A stretch of DNA of 53,808 bases from Sulfurirhabdus sp043759595 (GCA_043759595.1 JAYVLG010000198.1:1-53808), one strand, 5' to 3'; numbered from the stretch's first letter, positions 33,506-42,560 are shown. Program-made: numbers and translations. Notes: a model not told the origin generated them from the letters alone.

Positions 33506-34541
33506 TTTGCCCTTCTGTTTGTCTTTCTATAAGCATTGCATCGCCATAACTAAAAAACCGGTATCGTTGCGCAATAGCATGACGATAAGCCTGACGGATA
33601 TTCTCCAAACCCCCAAATGCTGACACAAGCATCATTAAGGTTGATTTCGGCAAATGAAAATTGGTGAGCAAACGCTCAACCACCCTGAAACGATAACCTG
33701 GGATAATGAAAATATTGGTATCACCCTGGCCTGCTCTTAATTCACCGCCCGCAGCGGCTGATTCCAATGCACGCAGGCTGGTCGTCCCCACGGCCATCAC
33801 TCTGCCACCTGATTGTTTTGCCTGCCGAATGGCTGCGATTGTTTCTTCTGGCACGTGGTATAGCTCGCTATGCATTTTATGTTCGGCAACACTTTCTGCA
33901 CGAACTGGCTGAAACGTGCCGGCACCCACATGCAAGGTGACATACGCAATTGTCACACCCATCTCTTTAATTCGGGACAACATAGCCTCATCGAAATGCA
34001 GCCCGGCCGTGGGCGCAGCAACAGCGCCCGGCTCACGTGCATACACTGTCTGATAGCGTTCTTCATCGGGAAATTCAGGCACCCTGGTGATATAAGGTGG
34101 CAGTGGCAGACTGCCATGCTCATCCAAAATTTCCAAAACTGTATTTTCAACGTCAAACCGCAAATGATAAAACTCATCCTGACGCCCAATCACAGTCACG
34201 CCCACATTGCCATCCAGCAGTAATTTAGCGCCTGGTTTAGGCGAATGGCCTGCGCGCATGTGGGCCAGCACATGATGTTCATCGAGTATGCGCTCCACCA
34301 GAATTTCTATTCGCCCGCCACTTTCCTTTTTGCCATACAAACGTGCCTTAATCACCCGGGTATCATTCATGACCAGCACATCACCCGTGCGCAAAATTTG
34401 CGTGAGTTCGCCAAAATTCATATCGCGCAGCTCACCGCCAGCACCATTCAACCAAAGCATGCGGCTTTGTACCCGCTTCTCTGCAGGAAACTGGGCAATC
34501 AACTCATTTGGCAAATCAAAATCAAAATCACTGGTACGCAC
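33495..34541 (-). CDS. queA: S-adenosylmethionine:tRNA ribosyltransferase-isomerase
   Basis: A 348-residue enzyme that adds the ribosyl moiety of SAM to preQ1-tRNA to give epoxyqueuosine. Diagnostic segments are SDFDFDLPNELIAQFP at the start, MNDTRVIKARLYGKKESGGRIEIL, the conserved AAPTAGLHFDEAML and VGAGTFQPVR, and NFHLPKSTLMMLVSAF near the end. I place the start at GTG 34541 (VRTSDFDFDLP). The family begins there, and a good -10 box at 34578-34583 lies downstream of any longer start. Ribosome binding upstream is weak. Confidence 0.95.
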   Translation of the reverse strand: MRTSDFDFDLPNELIAQFPAEKRVQSRMLWLNGAGGELRDMNFGELTQILRTGDVLVMNDTRVIKARLYGKKESGGRIEILVERILDEHHVLAHMRAGHSPKPGAKLLLDGNVGVTVIGRQDEFYHLRFDVENTVLEILDEHGSLPLPPYITRVPEFPDEERYQTVYAREPGAVAAPTAGLHFDEAMLSRIKEMGVTIAYVTLHVGAGTFQPVRAESVAEHKMHSELYHVPEETIAAIRQAKQSGGRVMAVGTTSLRALESAAAGGELRAGQGDTNIFIIPGYRFRVVERLLTNFHLPKSTLMMLVSAFGGLENIRQAYRHAIAQRYRFFSYGDAMLIERQTEGQNEI

Positions 34542-34577
34542 GAAATAAATGAACCCAAACTTATGAATTAACCCCGC

Positions 34578-34583
34578 ATTATA
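34578..34583 (-). promoter_or_regulatory. -10 box for the queA–tgt–sec operon
   Basis: On the minus strand the hexamer is an exact TATAAT, preceded by CGT, about 37 bases before the GTG start of queA. No good -35 is seen at 17 bp. It would drive the long queA–tgt–yajC–secD–secF–dedA–DHH unit. Confidence 0.55.
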
Positions 34584-34630
34584 ACGCTTAGTCCAAAAAC
34601 GGTGTTTCATAAATTGACTCACACACTGGC

Positions 34631-34874
34631 TTGAACCTAGAAACCTCAGTTAACCGCTAACCTTACATTTAACTAAATAATTCTAATAGCATTTTAATGA
34701 TTCCCAGGTTCACACGGCTGGTGAGACCGCTATGGGTTGGATTGCACAGTTTTCGCAGCTCAGGGCGGCGTTGCAATTCCTTGAAATGGAATGACCATTC
34801 TGCGTCATTGCGCCTTGCCCTGCGCCCCAAAAACAGCACACTCCAACCCATCCAACCAAGGTTTCTAGGTTGAA
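34631..34874. repeat. 244-bp MITE-like element with terminal inverted repeats
   Basis: TTGAACCTAGAAACCT (34631-34646) and AGGTTTCTAGGTTGAA (34859-34874) are inverted copies with one mismatch; similarity fades inward (GTT then C/G-rich). The interior has an internal dyad ATTCC-TTGAAAT-GGAAT and no credible gene. A 60-codon open frame inside is unlikely to be expressed. Flanking target duplication is not evident. Confidence 0.65.
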
Positions 34875-34982
34875 TACAGATTTACAAACCAGAGTATTCC
34901 ATAGTTCTTATTCTTGCTAAGGCCCCCGCTACGTCTGTTAAACAAATGTGAAGATCGTGGATAGGAATTTAAAAACCAGCGC

Positions 34983-35011
34983 TTGCATGCCTGTAAGGTT
35001 TAAGGGATAAT
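34983..35011 (+). promoter_or_regulatory. Promoter of tRNA-Leu
   Basis: -35 TTGCAT (34983-34988) and -10 GATAAT (35006-35011) are separated by exactly 17 bp. A GC-rich stretch (GCCACGC) follows, typical of stringently controlled stable-RNA promoters. It lies 17 bp upstream of the tRNA. Confidence 0.65.
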
Positions 35012-35027
35012 GCCACGCTTGTAGCAA

Positions 35028-35114
35028 GCCGGGATGGCGGAATTGGTAGACGCACGGGACTCAAAATCCCGCGACTGTGAGGTCATGGGGGTTCGATTCC
35101 CCCTCCCGGCACCA
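35028..35114 (+). tRNA. leuX: tRNA-Leu (anticodon CAA)
   Basis: An 87-nt class II tRNA with encoded CCA. The acceptor stem GCCGGGA pairs with TCCCGGC. The D-loop is GGCGGAATTGGTAGAC. The anticodon arm CGGGA-CTCAAAA-TCCCG reads TTG. A short variable stem CGACTGTGAGGTCA precedes the T arm GGGGG-TTCGATT-CCCCC. Leu tRNAs of this type are classic integration sites for genomic islands, and accessory genes begin immediately downstream. The symbol is by analogy only. Confidence 0.95.
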
Positions 35115-35497
35115 ATAGAATCAACAGTTTTTTGAAATTTAATGATGTCTGTTCATCACTGCATTTCACAAAATTTCCCTCCTAAATTTTCCCAAATTGT
35201 CCCACAAAAATTCATTTCAAAGAATTTTTTGTTTTCCCTTGAATTTGCTAAATTCAAATCTGTATGATGAACATTTACCTTGAATAAATTTTCAAGAGAG
35301 TGCATAAGCCATTGGTGAAAAAACGAAATGGAGATACTTATGGTGCGCGCGAGACGCCCGATGCACTTTAATACGCGCGCTGAGAAGAAGGCATGAGAGC
35401 ACCTATCTCATCAGGGTACGTTCATTAGATTTTAACAATCTCAATGACTCCAATTCTCGCCAATTCGGCATTTAATGCCGAAAAAGACGAGGTCGTT
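35115..35497. other. AT-rich junction between tRNA-Leu and island genes
   Basis: This 380-bp stretch holds no convincing gene. The first 200 bases are very AT-rich with repeated AATTT words (AAATTTCCCTCC, AAATTTTCCC). Bases 35341-35396 switch to alternating GCGC words, with GGTGCGCGCGAG and ACGCGCGCTGAG forming a weak dyad. It likely contains an attachment-site arm and the promoter of the HTH gene. No integrase is present here. Confidence 0.45.
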
Positions 35498-35785
35498 ATG
35501 ACTACAACGAAAGAACTTCTTTATTCAAAATACAAAACCATTTTATTGAAATTTAGTGATTGCTCAACAGAAATTAACGTAACAGAGCGCCACATATATA
35601 ATTTGCACTCGAATAAACAATTGCCTTTCCCCGTGATAAAACATGGGAAACTTTGTCGAGTTCATATTGAAGACTTTGCAAAATATTTGGATAGTTTGAG
35701 ACAACCACAAAAGAAACGTCGCGGCCGTCCAAAAAAAATGGCTCAACCATTAAATCGGATATGCGAGTGTCTTTCAGATGAATAA
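35498..35785 (+). CDS. Small HTH protein with AT-hook
   Basis: A 95-residue DNA-binding protein. A MerR/excisionase-like winged helix is recognisable: INVTERHIYNLHSNKQLPFP then VIKHGKLCRVHIEDFAKYLDSL (about 31-72), the pattern of HTH_17/AlpA-type proteins. A C-terminal AT-hook-like block KKRRGRPKK follows at about 78-86. ATG 35498 is chosen over one 18 codons upstream because GACGAGG precedes it. The gene overlaps the next by 8 bp, so they are co-translated. It is probably an excisionase, phage/island regulator or replication accessory. Confidence 0.65.
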   Translation: MTTTKELLYSKYKTILLKFSDCSTEINVTERHIYNLHSNKQLPFPVIKHGKLCRVHIEDFAKYLDSLRQPQKKRRGRPKKMAQPLNRICECLSDE

Positions 35786-36833
35786 TAATGTTGATCACAC
35801 TCCAGCCATAAAACTTCTTCTGGATGAACCACCAATCGCCATTTCCCCAACGCTTTGCAGGTTATTGGGCCTACCAGAAGCTGTTTTTCTTCAGCAACTC
35901 AACTTTCGTATATATGCAAACCACGATGACCATGCTGGCAAATGGCATGTCATTGAAGAACGTGGGTATCGTTGGGTCTCCTGGACTCAAGATGGCATGT
36001 TAAAGGATATCCCACTAGGACGAAGCCTTTCTGTCCATACCCGCGTTATTTCTCAATTGAGGAATAACGGCCTAATTCTGGTCGAGCAACTTGGGAAGAA
36101 AAAATGGAACCGTGCTAACTATTACTCCATTAATTTCAGTAATTTTCACCAATTTATTTCCAATGGTCTCGATAACTCATTGATTTTGCCGAGACCATCT
36201 ACTCCTACCCCACGAAAGAGTGAAAGCACACAAATCGAAGCGCGGAATAATACTGACTCAATCATAGGTAAGTCAGCACATCTACCTATATATAGAGAAA
36301 ATAGAAAAGAGAGAGAGGGAGGAAACGCTCTCTCCAACATCAAATTAAAACTTGAAACCCTGGTCGGTCGAGGCGAAAAAGACAATCAGGAATGGGATAT
36401 ACGCCGTGTTGCATCAATTATGCGTCTCCTTGAGGATGGTCGTTTAGAGCCCGATGACCTTCAAAAGATTATCGACAATCCAGAAATCAGGTTCCTTTCA
36501 CGGGTTGAAAAATTTGCACGTTTAAAAGTTGAGGAAAACGAAAAACTTCGACAAAAAAATGATTCAGACTTATCTCGTAAAAATGAGCATGAGAAAAAAA
36601 CACTAGAAGCAGAGAAACAAGAAATTTTTAATAAATCTTGCTCGTCTTGGCTGGAACAAGCCAATCAAAATCAGCTTATGGAACTTACCAACATAGCTCA
36701 AGGAATAGGGCTAGCCTCAATTAACAACAAGGTCAGGGATTGCGTAATATCAACTATCGCTGGCCGCACGCTTGGGGCAGGAACGACTAAAGCTACGATT
36801 CAGCAAGCTCTACGCCAGCTTGGACATACTTAA
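35778..36833 (+). CDS. Replication-initiator-like protein of the island
   Basis: A 351-residue soluble protein. The N-terminal part (about 20-125) resembles the winged-helix start of phage and island replication proteins: LPEAVFLQQLNFRIYANHDD, then YRWVSWTQDGM, and a recognition-type helix RSLSVHTRVISQLRNNGLI. The centre is polar and low-complexity (TPTPRKSESTQIEAR). The C-terminal third is a charged coiled-coil (KLRQKNDSDLSRKNEHEKKT) ending in a small helical domain. No Walker box or relaxase His motif is seen. Codon use is more AT-rich than the defence genes next door. Function as replication organiser is inferred with moderate doubt. Confidence 0.5.
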   Translation: MNNNVDHTPAIKLLLDEPPIAISPTLCRLLGLPEAVFLQQLNFRIYANHDDHAGKWHVIEERGYRWVSWTQDGMLKDIPLGRSLSVHTRVISQLRNNGLILVEQLGKKKWNRANYYSINFSNFHQFISNGLDNSLILPRPSTPTPRKSESTQIEARNNTDSIIGKSAHLPIYRENRKEREGGNALSNIKLKLETLVGRGEKDNQEWDIRRVASIMRLLEDGRLEPDDLQKIIDNPEIRFLSRVEKFARLKVEENEKLRQKNDSDLSRKNEHEKKTLEAEKQEIFNKSCSSWLEQANQNQLMELTNIAQGIGLASINNKVRDCVISTIAGRTLGAGTTKATIQQALRQLGHT

Positions 36834-36846
36834 GAGTAGCCCTATG

Positions 36847-38382
36847 CTATTCCCCCCGATCTGCAGATCGGGGGGCCTTTGTATAATTAGCTGCCTTTGC
36901 AAGCCAATCAAGCCCTTCCTGCTCAATCCTTTTGACAACATCCTCCAGTTGGTCAGGACCCGGATTTTTGTATGCCATTAACATCATTGGATATAGCTGG
37001 GCAGCACATAAGATACAACGTCGACTCAGCTCTTCAGCCAGAAAGGCTATTTCTGGCGACTTTTTATCTCTCGGGGAAGAATCTCCATGCAGCAGTGCCG
37101 AGCGTGCGTTGTAGACTTGCAGTGCGTCTTCATATGCCTGCCCGCCATCTTCATAGCCAAATAAATTACATAATATTTTTATGCGGCTCGCAAATTCAGT
37201 CTTGTGATCCCTGTCAAACTTCCCAAAAAGTAGCCGCTCTATTGCAGAAACATACTTAACCACGCTAGCCGTGGATTCTGTGTCAGTAGCGGCATCTCCA
37301 AACCAATTGATCGCATCAATGAACCGCTCATGTAAGTGAGTAATTTCATGAGGGTCCACAAGTGGCGCTAGCGCTGATCCCAATACTTGTAGCTCATGCC
37401 CACCTCCTTGAGTCAACGCTTCGTACCAGTTCTCAAACCCAACAGGCCCGATACTGCTCGACCCGATTTGGGCATGAATCACGCCCCGTGCATCGGCCCA
37501 CAAACCGGCTGTCCGTAAAGCATCTCCTCGCGACCATGCCAACCTCAGTCGCCTGGTACGATCCGCCCCAAGTAGGATACGAATAACATTAAGTGCGGTC
37601 TCTATAGCTTTTGCTGCAAGCTTTTCTGAAACTTCATGGTCGCAATTGATAATCCGCACTACAGCTATCCAAGGGTAGCCACGATACGTCTTGATTGCGC
37701 ATGCATGAAGCCCTCTCACTAGATATTTTGACTGTTCAACTGTGGCCGCCCGCTCGCACGGGAAACCTTGTTCAACACGCTTATCTACGTGCTCTATATG
37801 AGCGGCAATCTCCGCTTCTACACTTCTTCTGTGAACTTGCTTTTTATTCTGAAAAAATTTCTTCCTTCTGACAAAAGTAACTGGGCCAATACTGAATTCA
37901 TCAGGTTTTCCATGGAGAAACAGTATACAAGGGAGGTAGTGTTCCGTGATTTGGAGTGATTGCGTTGATTTTTCTGCGACATCAACCAGAATTTGTTCTG
38001 CTGTTTTTTGGTCAATTTCTTGATGATCTTTCAGCACTCGCTGCACAAAAACATCAATAACTTCTTGCATTACGCGCTCTTCGCTGACTCGCTGTGCCAG
38101 CGTTGGTTCGAATTCAAAAACACGTCCTGCAAGTTTGCCAAACTTTTCCCACGCAAGTGAACCGCATTGAAGTTGCCCTTTTCCATCTGGGTGTGGGATA
38201 GTGCAAAAAGCGTCATGACGATTCTTCTGATAATGCGCAAATAGCTCCTTGTGCGGCATTTTTAAGAATCTAAGAATCTGCTTGCAGATAAACTCTAGAT
38301 CGCGCCTCGACTGCGAAATTATCCTTTTCCGAGATGGATCAATATGTGCGGCAGTGCAGTGGGTCATGTTTGGCTGACTCAT
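36847..38382 (-). CDS. HEPN-motif protein at the tail of the defence operon
   Basis: A 511-residue soluble protein without a named family that I can assign with confidence. The C-terminal 200 residues look all-helical and contain R427-SALL-H432 in VYNARSALLHGDSS, the Rx4-6H active-site pattern of HEPN RNases, with upstream acidic and polar residues as in ApeA-like HEPN proteins. The N-terminal half (FEFEPTLAQRVSEERVMQEVI onward) may be a sensor or substrate-binding part. The gene starts 48 bp after hsdR on the same strand, and its position as the last cistron argues for a linked abortive-infection RNase. Start choice is uncertain: there is no strong Shine-Dalgarno, and a second ATG is five codons in. 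Composition is less GC-rich than the hsd genes. Confidence 0.6.
   Translation of the reverse strand: MSQPNMTHCTAAHIDPSRKRIISQSRRDLEFICKQILRFLKMPHKELFAHYQKNRHDAFCTIPHPDGKGQLQCGSLAWEKFGKLAGRVFEFEPTLAQRVSEERVMQEVIDVFVQRVLKDHQEIDQKTAEQILVDVAEKSTQSLQITEHYLPCILFLHGKPDEFSIGPVTFVRRKKFFQNKKQVHRRSVEAEIAAHIEHVDKRVEQGFPCERAATVEQSKYLVRGLHACAIKTYRGYPWIAVVRIINCDHEVSEKLAAKAIETALNVIRILLGADRTRRLRLAWSRGDALRTAGLWADARGVIHAQIGSSSIGPVGFENWYEALTQGGGHELQVLGSALAPLVDPHEITHLHERFIDAINWFGDAATDTESTASVVKYVSAIERLLFGKFDRDHKTEFASRIKILCNLFGYEDGGQAYEDALQVYNARSALLHGDSSPRDKKSPEIAFLAEELSRRCILCAAQLYPMMLMAYKNPGPDQLEDVVKRIEQEGLDWLAKAANYTKAPRSADRGE
36852..36875. terminator. 24-bp perfect palindrome between convergent genes
   Basis: CCCCCCGATCTG (36852-36863) is followed by its exact complement CAGATCGGGGGG (36864-36875). 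It begins 18 bases after the plus-strand gene and also encodes the last residues (RSADRG) of the minus-strand HEPN gene. A bidirectional transcription stop is likely; CTTTGT follows on the plus strand. Confidence 0.6.
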
Positions 38383-38430
38383 TAAAATGAGTTCAATGTG
38401 TAGCTCGCTATGATTGGCATATGTACTAAA

Positions 38431-41412
38431 TTAGTAATATTGCCGGATATAGCTATACGCCTTCTCGAACAATTCCTCGTCCGCGTGTAACTTGTATTTG
38501 AATAGTGCTTTACGCAGCGCTTTCTTGATTTCCCGCTCGCCGGCCAAGGTATCCTGCCAGCCGGGAAAGCGAACCAAGCGAACAATCTCATCGATGTCCG
38601 TCACCACACGCTCGACCATGATCGGCGTCTCGGCGGTTTTCACCTCGTTAAAGAGCGCGGTCAGCGCCGCCTTACCACGGTCCTCGTCCTCCTCAGGTGG
38701 AATCTCTTTCTCAGCCTGCAACACCTCCTTGGCGATCTGGAGCAAAGCTTTCAGAAATTCGACGCTGTTGACCTGCCCCGACTCAAACCTATCCCTCAGC
38801 GCATCCAGCCGTTCCGATAACGCCTTGAATTTCGGGTTACCGAGATGCTTGCGCAGCCGTCGTGCTACCTTGATTTCGATTTCCTTGGCCTTGCTCGGGT
38901 CAGGGTTGGACAGCACAGCTTCCAGCAGATCAGCATCCAGTACTAGCGTATCAAGATCGTCGCGCACGGCATCCACATGCACATTCTGGTGAATCAGCTC
39001 AATGGTCTTCGCGCCGAGGGAATGCCAGATTAGCTTGCCGTGACCGCTGGAAGGCTGTACCGACTGATACACCTGCGACAGCCACTTGTAGTCCTTCTCG
39101 TACTGACCGAGGATTGGATCAGGCGAAATCGCCTCCCAAAGCTTACCGAGCACGCTGTATTCACCGGCGAAGTTATCGCGCACCGTGTTGTTAGGCAGGC
39201 ATTGCTGGGCGGCAATCAGGCCCTCGTAGCCTTCAACCGTGCGATCCACGCCAGCGAAGAAGGCCAGACATTTCTGCATTGCCTCCGGCAACCGGTCCAT
39301 GAGTTCCTGGATGTTGCTGACTACGGATAGTATAGATTTATCATCAAACTCCAGCGCCTTGGCCACGTCATCGAAGATGCCAAGGTAGTCCACGATCAGG
39401 CCATGAGTCTTCTGTTCGGAGTAGGTTCGGTTCACCCGGCAGATGGCCTGCAACAGCGTGTGGTCGCGCAGTGGCTTGTCGAGATACATGGCCTGCAAAA
39501 TAGGCGCATCGAAGCCGGTAAGTAACTTGGACGTGACGATCAGTAGTTTCAACGGGTCGTTGGGATCGCGGAAGCGGTCGAGCAGCCGTTCGTCTTCATC
39601 CCGGCTACGTGAGAATGCCTTATATTGGGGCTCGTTCGCATTCACCGTCATCACGATATCGGATGCCTCGGGCGGCAGCAGCTTGTCGAGTTCGGTCTTG
39701 TAGAGCAGGCATGATTCCCGATCGAAGGTAACGATCTGCCCCTTGAATCCATTCGGCTCCACCTTGCTCTGGAAGTGCCGGACGATGTCCTCACACACGT
39801 ACCGGATACGCTCCGGCGTCTTGACCAGCACAGCCATCTTGGCAGCGGTCTTGCCGAGGTTGTCCTTGTCTAGGTCGGAGAGGCCGCCAGTCATCTCCTT
39901 GAAAGCCGCATCAATGGCGGCCTTGTCGATATGCAAATCCACCAGGCGCGGCTCGAAGTACAGCTTCAATGTTGCCCCGTCGCGGATGGACTCCTCGAAG
40001 CCGTAGCGGCTCATGTAGCCCTTGGTATCCTCATCGGCACCGAAGGCGTAGAAAGTGTTCTTGTCGAAACGGTTGATTGGCGTACCGGTCAGGCCGAAGA
40101 GAAAGGCATTGGGCAGGGCATCGCGCATCTTGCGGCCAAGGTCGCCTTCCTGAGTGCGATGCGCCTCGTCCACCAGGGCAATGATGTTGCTGCGCTCGTT
40201 GAGTGCACCATCGGCCTCGCCGAACTTGAAGATCGTCGTGATAATGATCTTGCGCACGTCCTGCGCCAGCAGTTGCTGCAGTTTGTCGCGCGTCTCGGCC
40301 TTTTCCAGATTGGGGATGTCGGCCCCGGTGAATGTGCCGGTAATCTGGGTATCGAGGTCGATGCGATCCACCACGATCAGCACCGTCGGATTTTTCAGGT
40401 GGGGATGCAGGCGCAGTTTTTGCGCCGCGAACACCATCAGCAGCGATTTGCCAGAACCCTGGAAATGCCAGATCAAACCTTTCTTGGGATAGCCGGCCAG
40501 TACCCGCTCGACGATCTTGTTCGCTGCTTCATATTGCTGGTAACGGCAGATGATCTTGATGCGGCGCTGCTTCTTGTCCGTGGCGAACAGGGTGAAACTG
40601 GAAAGGATGTCCAGCACCACATGAGGCCGCAGCATGCTTTCTGCGGCGAGCTTCAGACCATGCAAAGGATGCCGTTGTGAGTCACCGCCATCCGCATCCA
40701 GATTCCATGGCCCCCAATCCTTGACCGGCAGGCCGAGCGAACCGTAGTGATATTCCTTGCCCTCGGTGGCCACCGAGAACACGTTGCAGACAAACAATTC
40801 CGGCACGTACTTCTCGTAGTCGTCATGCACCTGTACCGCGCCATCGACCCAGCTTACGGCCGAGCGCGTTGGCGTCTTCGCCTCGATCAGCACCAGTGGC
40901 AGACCATTGACCAGCAATACCAGATCGGCCCGGCGTTCGGCGCTGCCGGCACGGTAGACGAACTGCTGGGTGACGATGTACTGGTTCTGGTCGAGGTTGT
41001 CGAAGTCGATCAGCCGCACCGGCACATGCTCGTTGTTCTGGCCGAAGGGCATGGAACGCTCGCCGCGCAGCCAGGCGGTCATTTCCTCATTGGCGCGAAT
41101 CAGGCCGTCGGAGCGCACTGATAGGATGATGGCGCGCAGTTTGTAGAGCACCTCGTCGGCCCGGTCTGGCACGGCGGCGATTTCTGGGTTGAGGCGGATC
41201 AACGCCTCGCGCACCCATAATTCAACCAACACTTCCTGCGGCTGGCGCGGTATGTCGGCGCTGGCGATACGGCGCCAACCAAGGCCCTTGTGGGCTCGGC
41301 CGTAATTGCTCTCCGGTTCCTGGATGACGTTAACCGCAACAGACTTGGATGGGCCAGCGAGCAGGTCGTGGATGTAGGCTTCGACGGTGTTGGATTCGTT
41401 GAAAGAACTCAC
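38431..41412 (-). CDS. hsdR: Type I restriction endonuclease subunit R (HsdR)
   Basis: A 993-residue motor/nuclease subunit, similar in size to EcoR124-type HsdR. The N-terminal PD-(D/E)xK nuclease shows D163 and the E177-A-K179 pair in LVLIEAKTP. The SF2 translocase has Walker A QGSGKS (318-323), DEAH (415-418), motif III FGLTGTP, and motif VI QAICRVNRTYS. A helical C-terminal domain binds the M2S core. Its ATG overlaps the hsdS stop by 4 bases (ATGA), so translation is coupled. All key residues are intact; no frameshift is seen. Confidence 0.95.
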   Translation of the reverse strand: MSSFNESNTVEAYIHDLLAGPSKSVAVNVIQEPESNYGRAHKGLGWRRIASADIPRQPQEVLVELWVREALIRLNPEIAAVPDRADEVLYKLRAIILSVRSDGLIRANEEMTAWLRGERSMPFGQNNEHVPVRLIDFDNLDQNQYIVTQQFVYRAGSAERRADLVLLVNGLPLVLIEAKTPTRSAVSWVDGAVQVHDDYEKYVPELFVCNVFSVATEGKEYHYGSLGLPVKDWGPWNLDADGGDSQRHPLHGLKLAAESMLRPHVVLDILSSFTLFATDKKQRRIKIICRYQQYEAANKIVERVLAGYPKKGLIWHFQGSGKSLLMVFAAQKLRLHPHLKNPTVLIVVDRIDLDTQITGTFTGADIPNLEKAETRDKLQQLLAQDVRKIIITTIFKFGEADGALNERSNIIALVDEAHRTQEGDLGRKMRDALPNAFLFGLTGTPINRFDKNTFYAFGADEDTKGYMSRYGFEESIRDGATLKLYFEPRLVDLHIDKAAIDAAFKEMTGGLSDLDKDNLGKTAAKMAVLVKTPERIRYVCEDIVRHFQSKVEPNGFKGQIVTFDRESCLLYKTELDKLLPPEASDIVMTVNANEPQYKAFSRSRDEDERLLDRFRDPNDPLKLLIVTSKLLTGFDAPILQAMYLDKPLRDHTLLQAICRVNRTYSEQKTHGLIVDYLGIFDDVAKALEFDDKSILSVVSNIQELMDRLPEAMQKCLAFFAGVDRTVEGYEGLIAAQQCLPNNTVRDNFAGEYSVLGKLWEAISPDPILGQYEKDYKWLSQVYQSVQPSSGHGKLIWHSLGAKTIELIHQNVHVDAVRDDLDTLVLDADLLEAVLSNPDPSKAKEIEIKVARRLRKHLGNPKFKALSERLDALRDRFESGQVNSVEFLKALLQIAKEVLQAEKEIPPEEDEDRGKAALTALFNEVKTAETPIMVERVVTDIDEIVRLVRFPGWQDTLAGEREIKKALRKALFKYKLHADEELFEKAYSYIRQYY

Positions 41413-42560
41413 ATATCCCTCCCTGCAATTTCTGCGAGCAGTAGTTTCTTCATTCCCTCAGAAGAGGAGCGCCGCGCAAGCGCAGCCTTTTCTGCCGACT
41501 TTGCTTTCTCGATCTCGTTCAGCAACCGTTGTTGCTCATCTAGCGGCGGCAGCGGTAACTGAACACGAAGCAAATTGCTAGCGTTGACGTTTGCCTGACT
41601 CACGGCCTTCGTCGCATATGCAAGAACTTGTCGACGTCCGAAATCAGAGTTCAAGTAAAGCGTGAGAAACTGTGGCTCGAGTTTCTCAGGAAGTGTCTTG
41701 ATTCGAACCAAGTAAGATGCGAAGACGTGATCGCCTTCGAGCTCGTACACTCCAGTCCTACCGACCAATTCGTAGCTATTGGTTCGATTGAAGAGCACAT
41801 CCCCACGGACAAGACGATAAGATTCGAAATCCTTGTCATTGAGATCCACATATTTGATGTCATTCTCAACGCAGAGGCCCTCTTCGAGGTTCATCATCCG
41901 CAGCATCGGATATCGCCCATCCGATCCGGCGTTGATTGAAAGACCATATTGGGTCCCATGCACTACCGAGCCAAGTTCAACAATTGGCCATTCGCGATTA
42001 AGTACATCACTCAGCAAGGCACGGATCAGCCGATCTGCTGAGGCCCCAATGCTCTGATGCGCTGCACTGGCGTATTCAATGGCCTTCAGAAGTTCAACAA
42101 TTCTTGTTTGCTCCGATAGTGGAGCAAGTGAAAACTCAAAATCCGCCAGACTCGTCCAGTTGGTGCGCGGGCTGAGGCTCCCCGCCGAGGTGCCCACCGC
42201 GTGATCGAAAAAGGCATCGGTCTGGCAGATGAAGGGCAGCAACTTGGGCAGCAGGACGTTCGCATCCAGAGTTTCCAACACGTAGATATCGCCAGAGCAC
42301 ACGCCGGTGAAATTGGCTACCGCCACCTTGCGCTGGTAAGCGCGGCGTTTGCCGAACAAAACCTGTCCCGGTTTGAACACGCTGGTGAAGGTGACACCGT
42401 CCGCTACGTTACCCCAACTACGAATCCGCAGATCACCCGGCTCCAGATGCTCCAGCCCGACAAAACGCTCAACGCCTTCGGCCAGCGGATCTTGGCAGCG
42501 TGCCTTGGAGAGGCGCACCACTTCTCCGAATTTAACCTTACGCCAATTAGCCTTAGACAT
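41409..42560 (-). CDS. hsdS: Type I restriction–modification specificity subunit S (HsdS)
   Basis: A 383-residue DNA-recognition subunit with two target-recognition domains. TRD1 spans about 1-165 (RFVGLEHLEPGDLRI, GQVLFGKRRAYQRKVAV, PRTNWTSLADFEFSLAPLSEQ). TRD2 spans about 190-350 (YPMLRMMNLEEGLCVEN, VRGDVLFNRTNSYELVG, VNASNLLRVQLPLPPLDEQ). Each is followed by a conserved helix (TRIVELLKAIEYA; QRLLNEIEKAKSA) that sets the spacing of the bipartite target. The two TRDs differ, so the target is asymmetric; its sequence cannot be read from the protein. It starts one base after the HigA-like stop. Confidence 0.95.
   Translation of the reverse strand: MSKANWRKVKFGEVVRLSKARCQDPLAEGVERFVGLEHLEPGDLRIRSWGNVADGVTFTSVFKPGQVLFGKRRAYQRKVAVANFTGVCSGDIYVLETLDANVLLPKLLPFICQTDAFFDHAVGTSAGSLSPRTNWTSLADFEFSLAPLSEQTRIVELLKAIEYASAAHQSIGASADRLIRALLSDVLNREWPIVELGSVVHGTQYGLSINAGSDGRYPMLRMMNLEEGLCVENDIKYVDLNDKDFESYRLVRGDVLFNRTNSYELVGRTGVYELEGDHVFASYLVRIKTLPEKLEPQFLTLYLNSDFGRRQVLAYATKAVSQANVNASNLLRVQLPLPPLDEQQRLLNEIEKAKSAEKAALARRSSSEGMKKLLLAEIAGRDM

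Noticed and set aside
34542..34622. N-terminal extension of queA
   Set aside because: The extension lacks family similarity, and the promoter -10 box lies within it. The conserved protein begins at GTG 34541.
34669..34851. 60-codon minus-strand gene within the 244-bp element
   Set aside because: It lies wholly inside a non-coding inverted-repeat element, has no ribosome site, and shows Arg-rich non-protein-like sequence.
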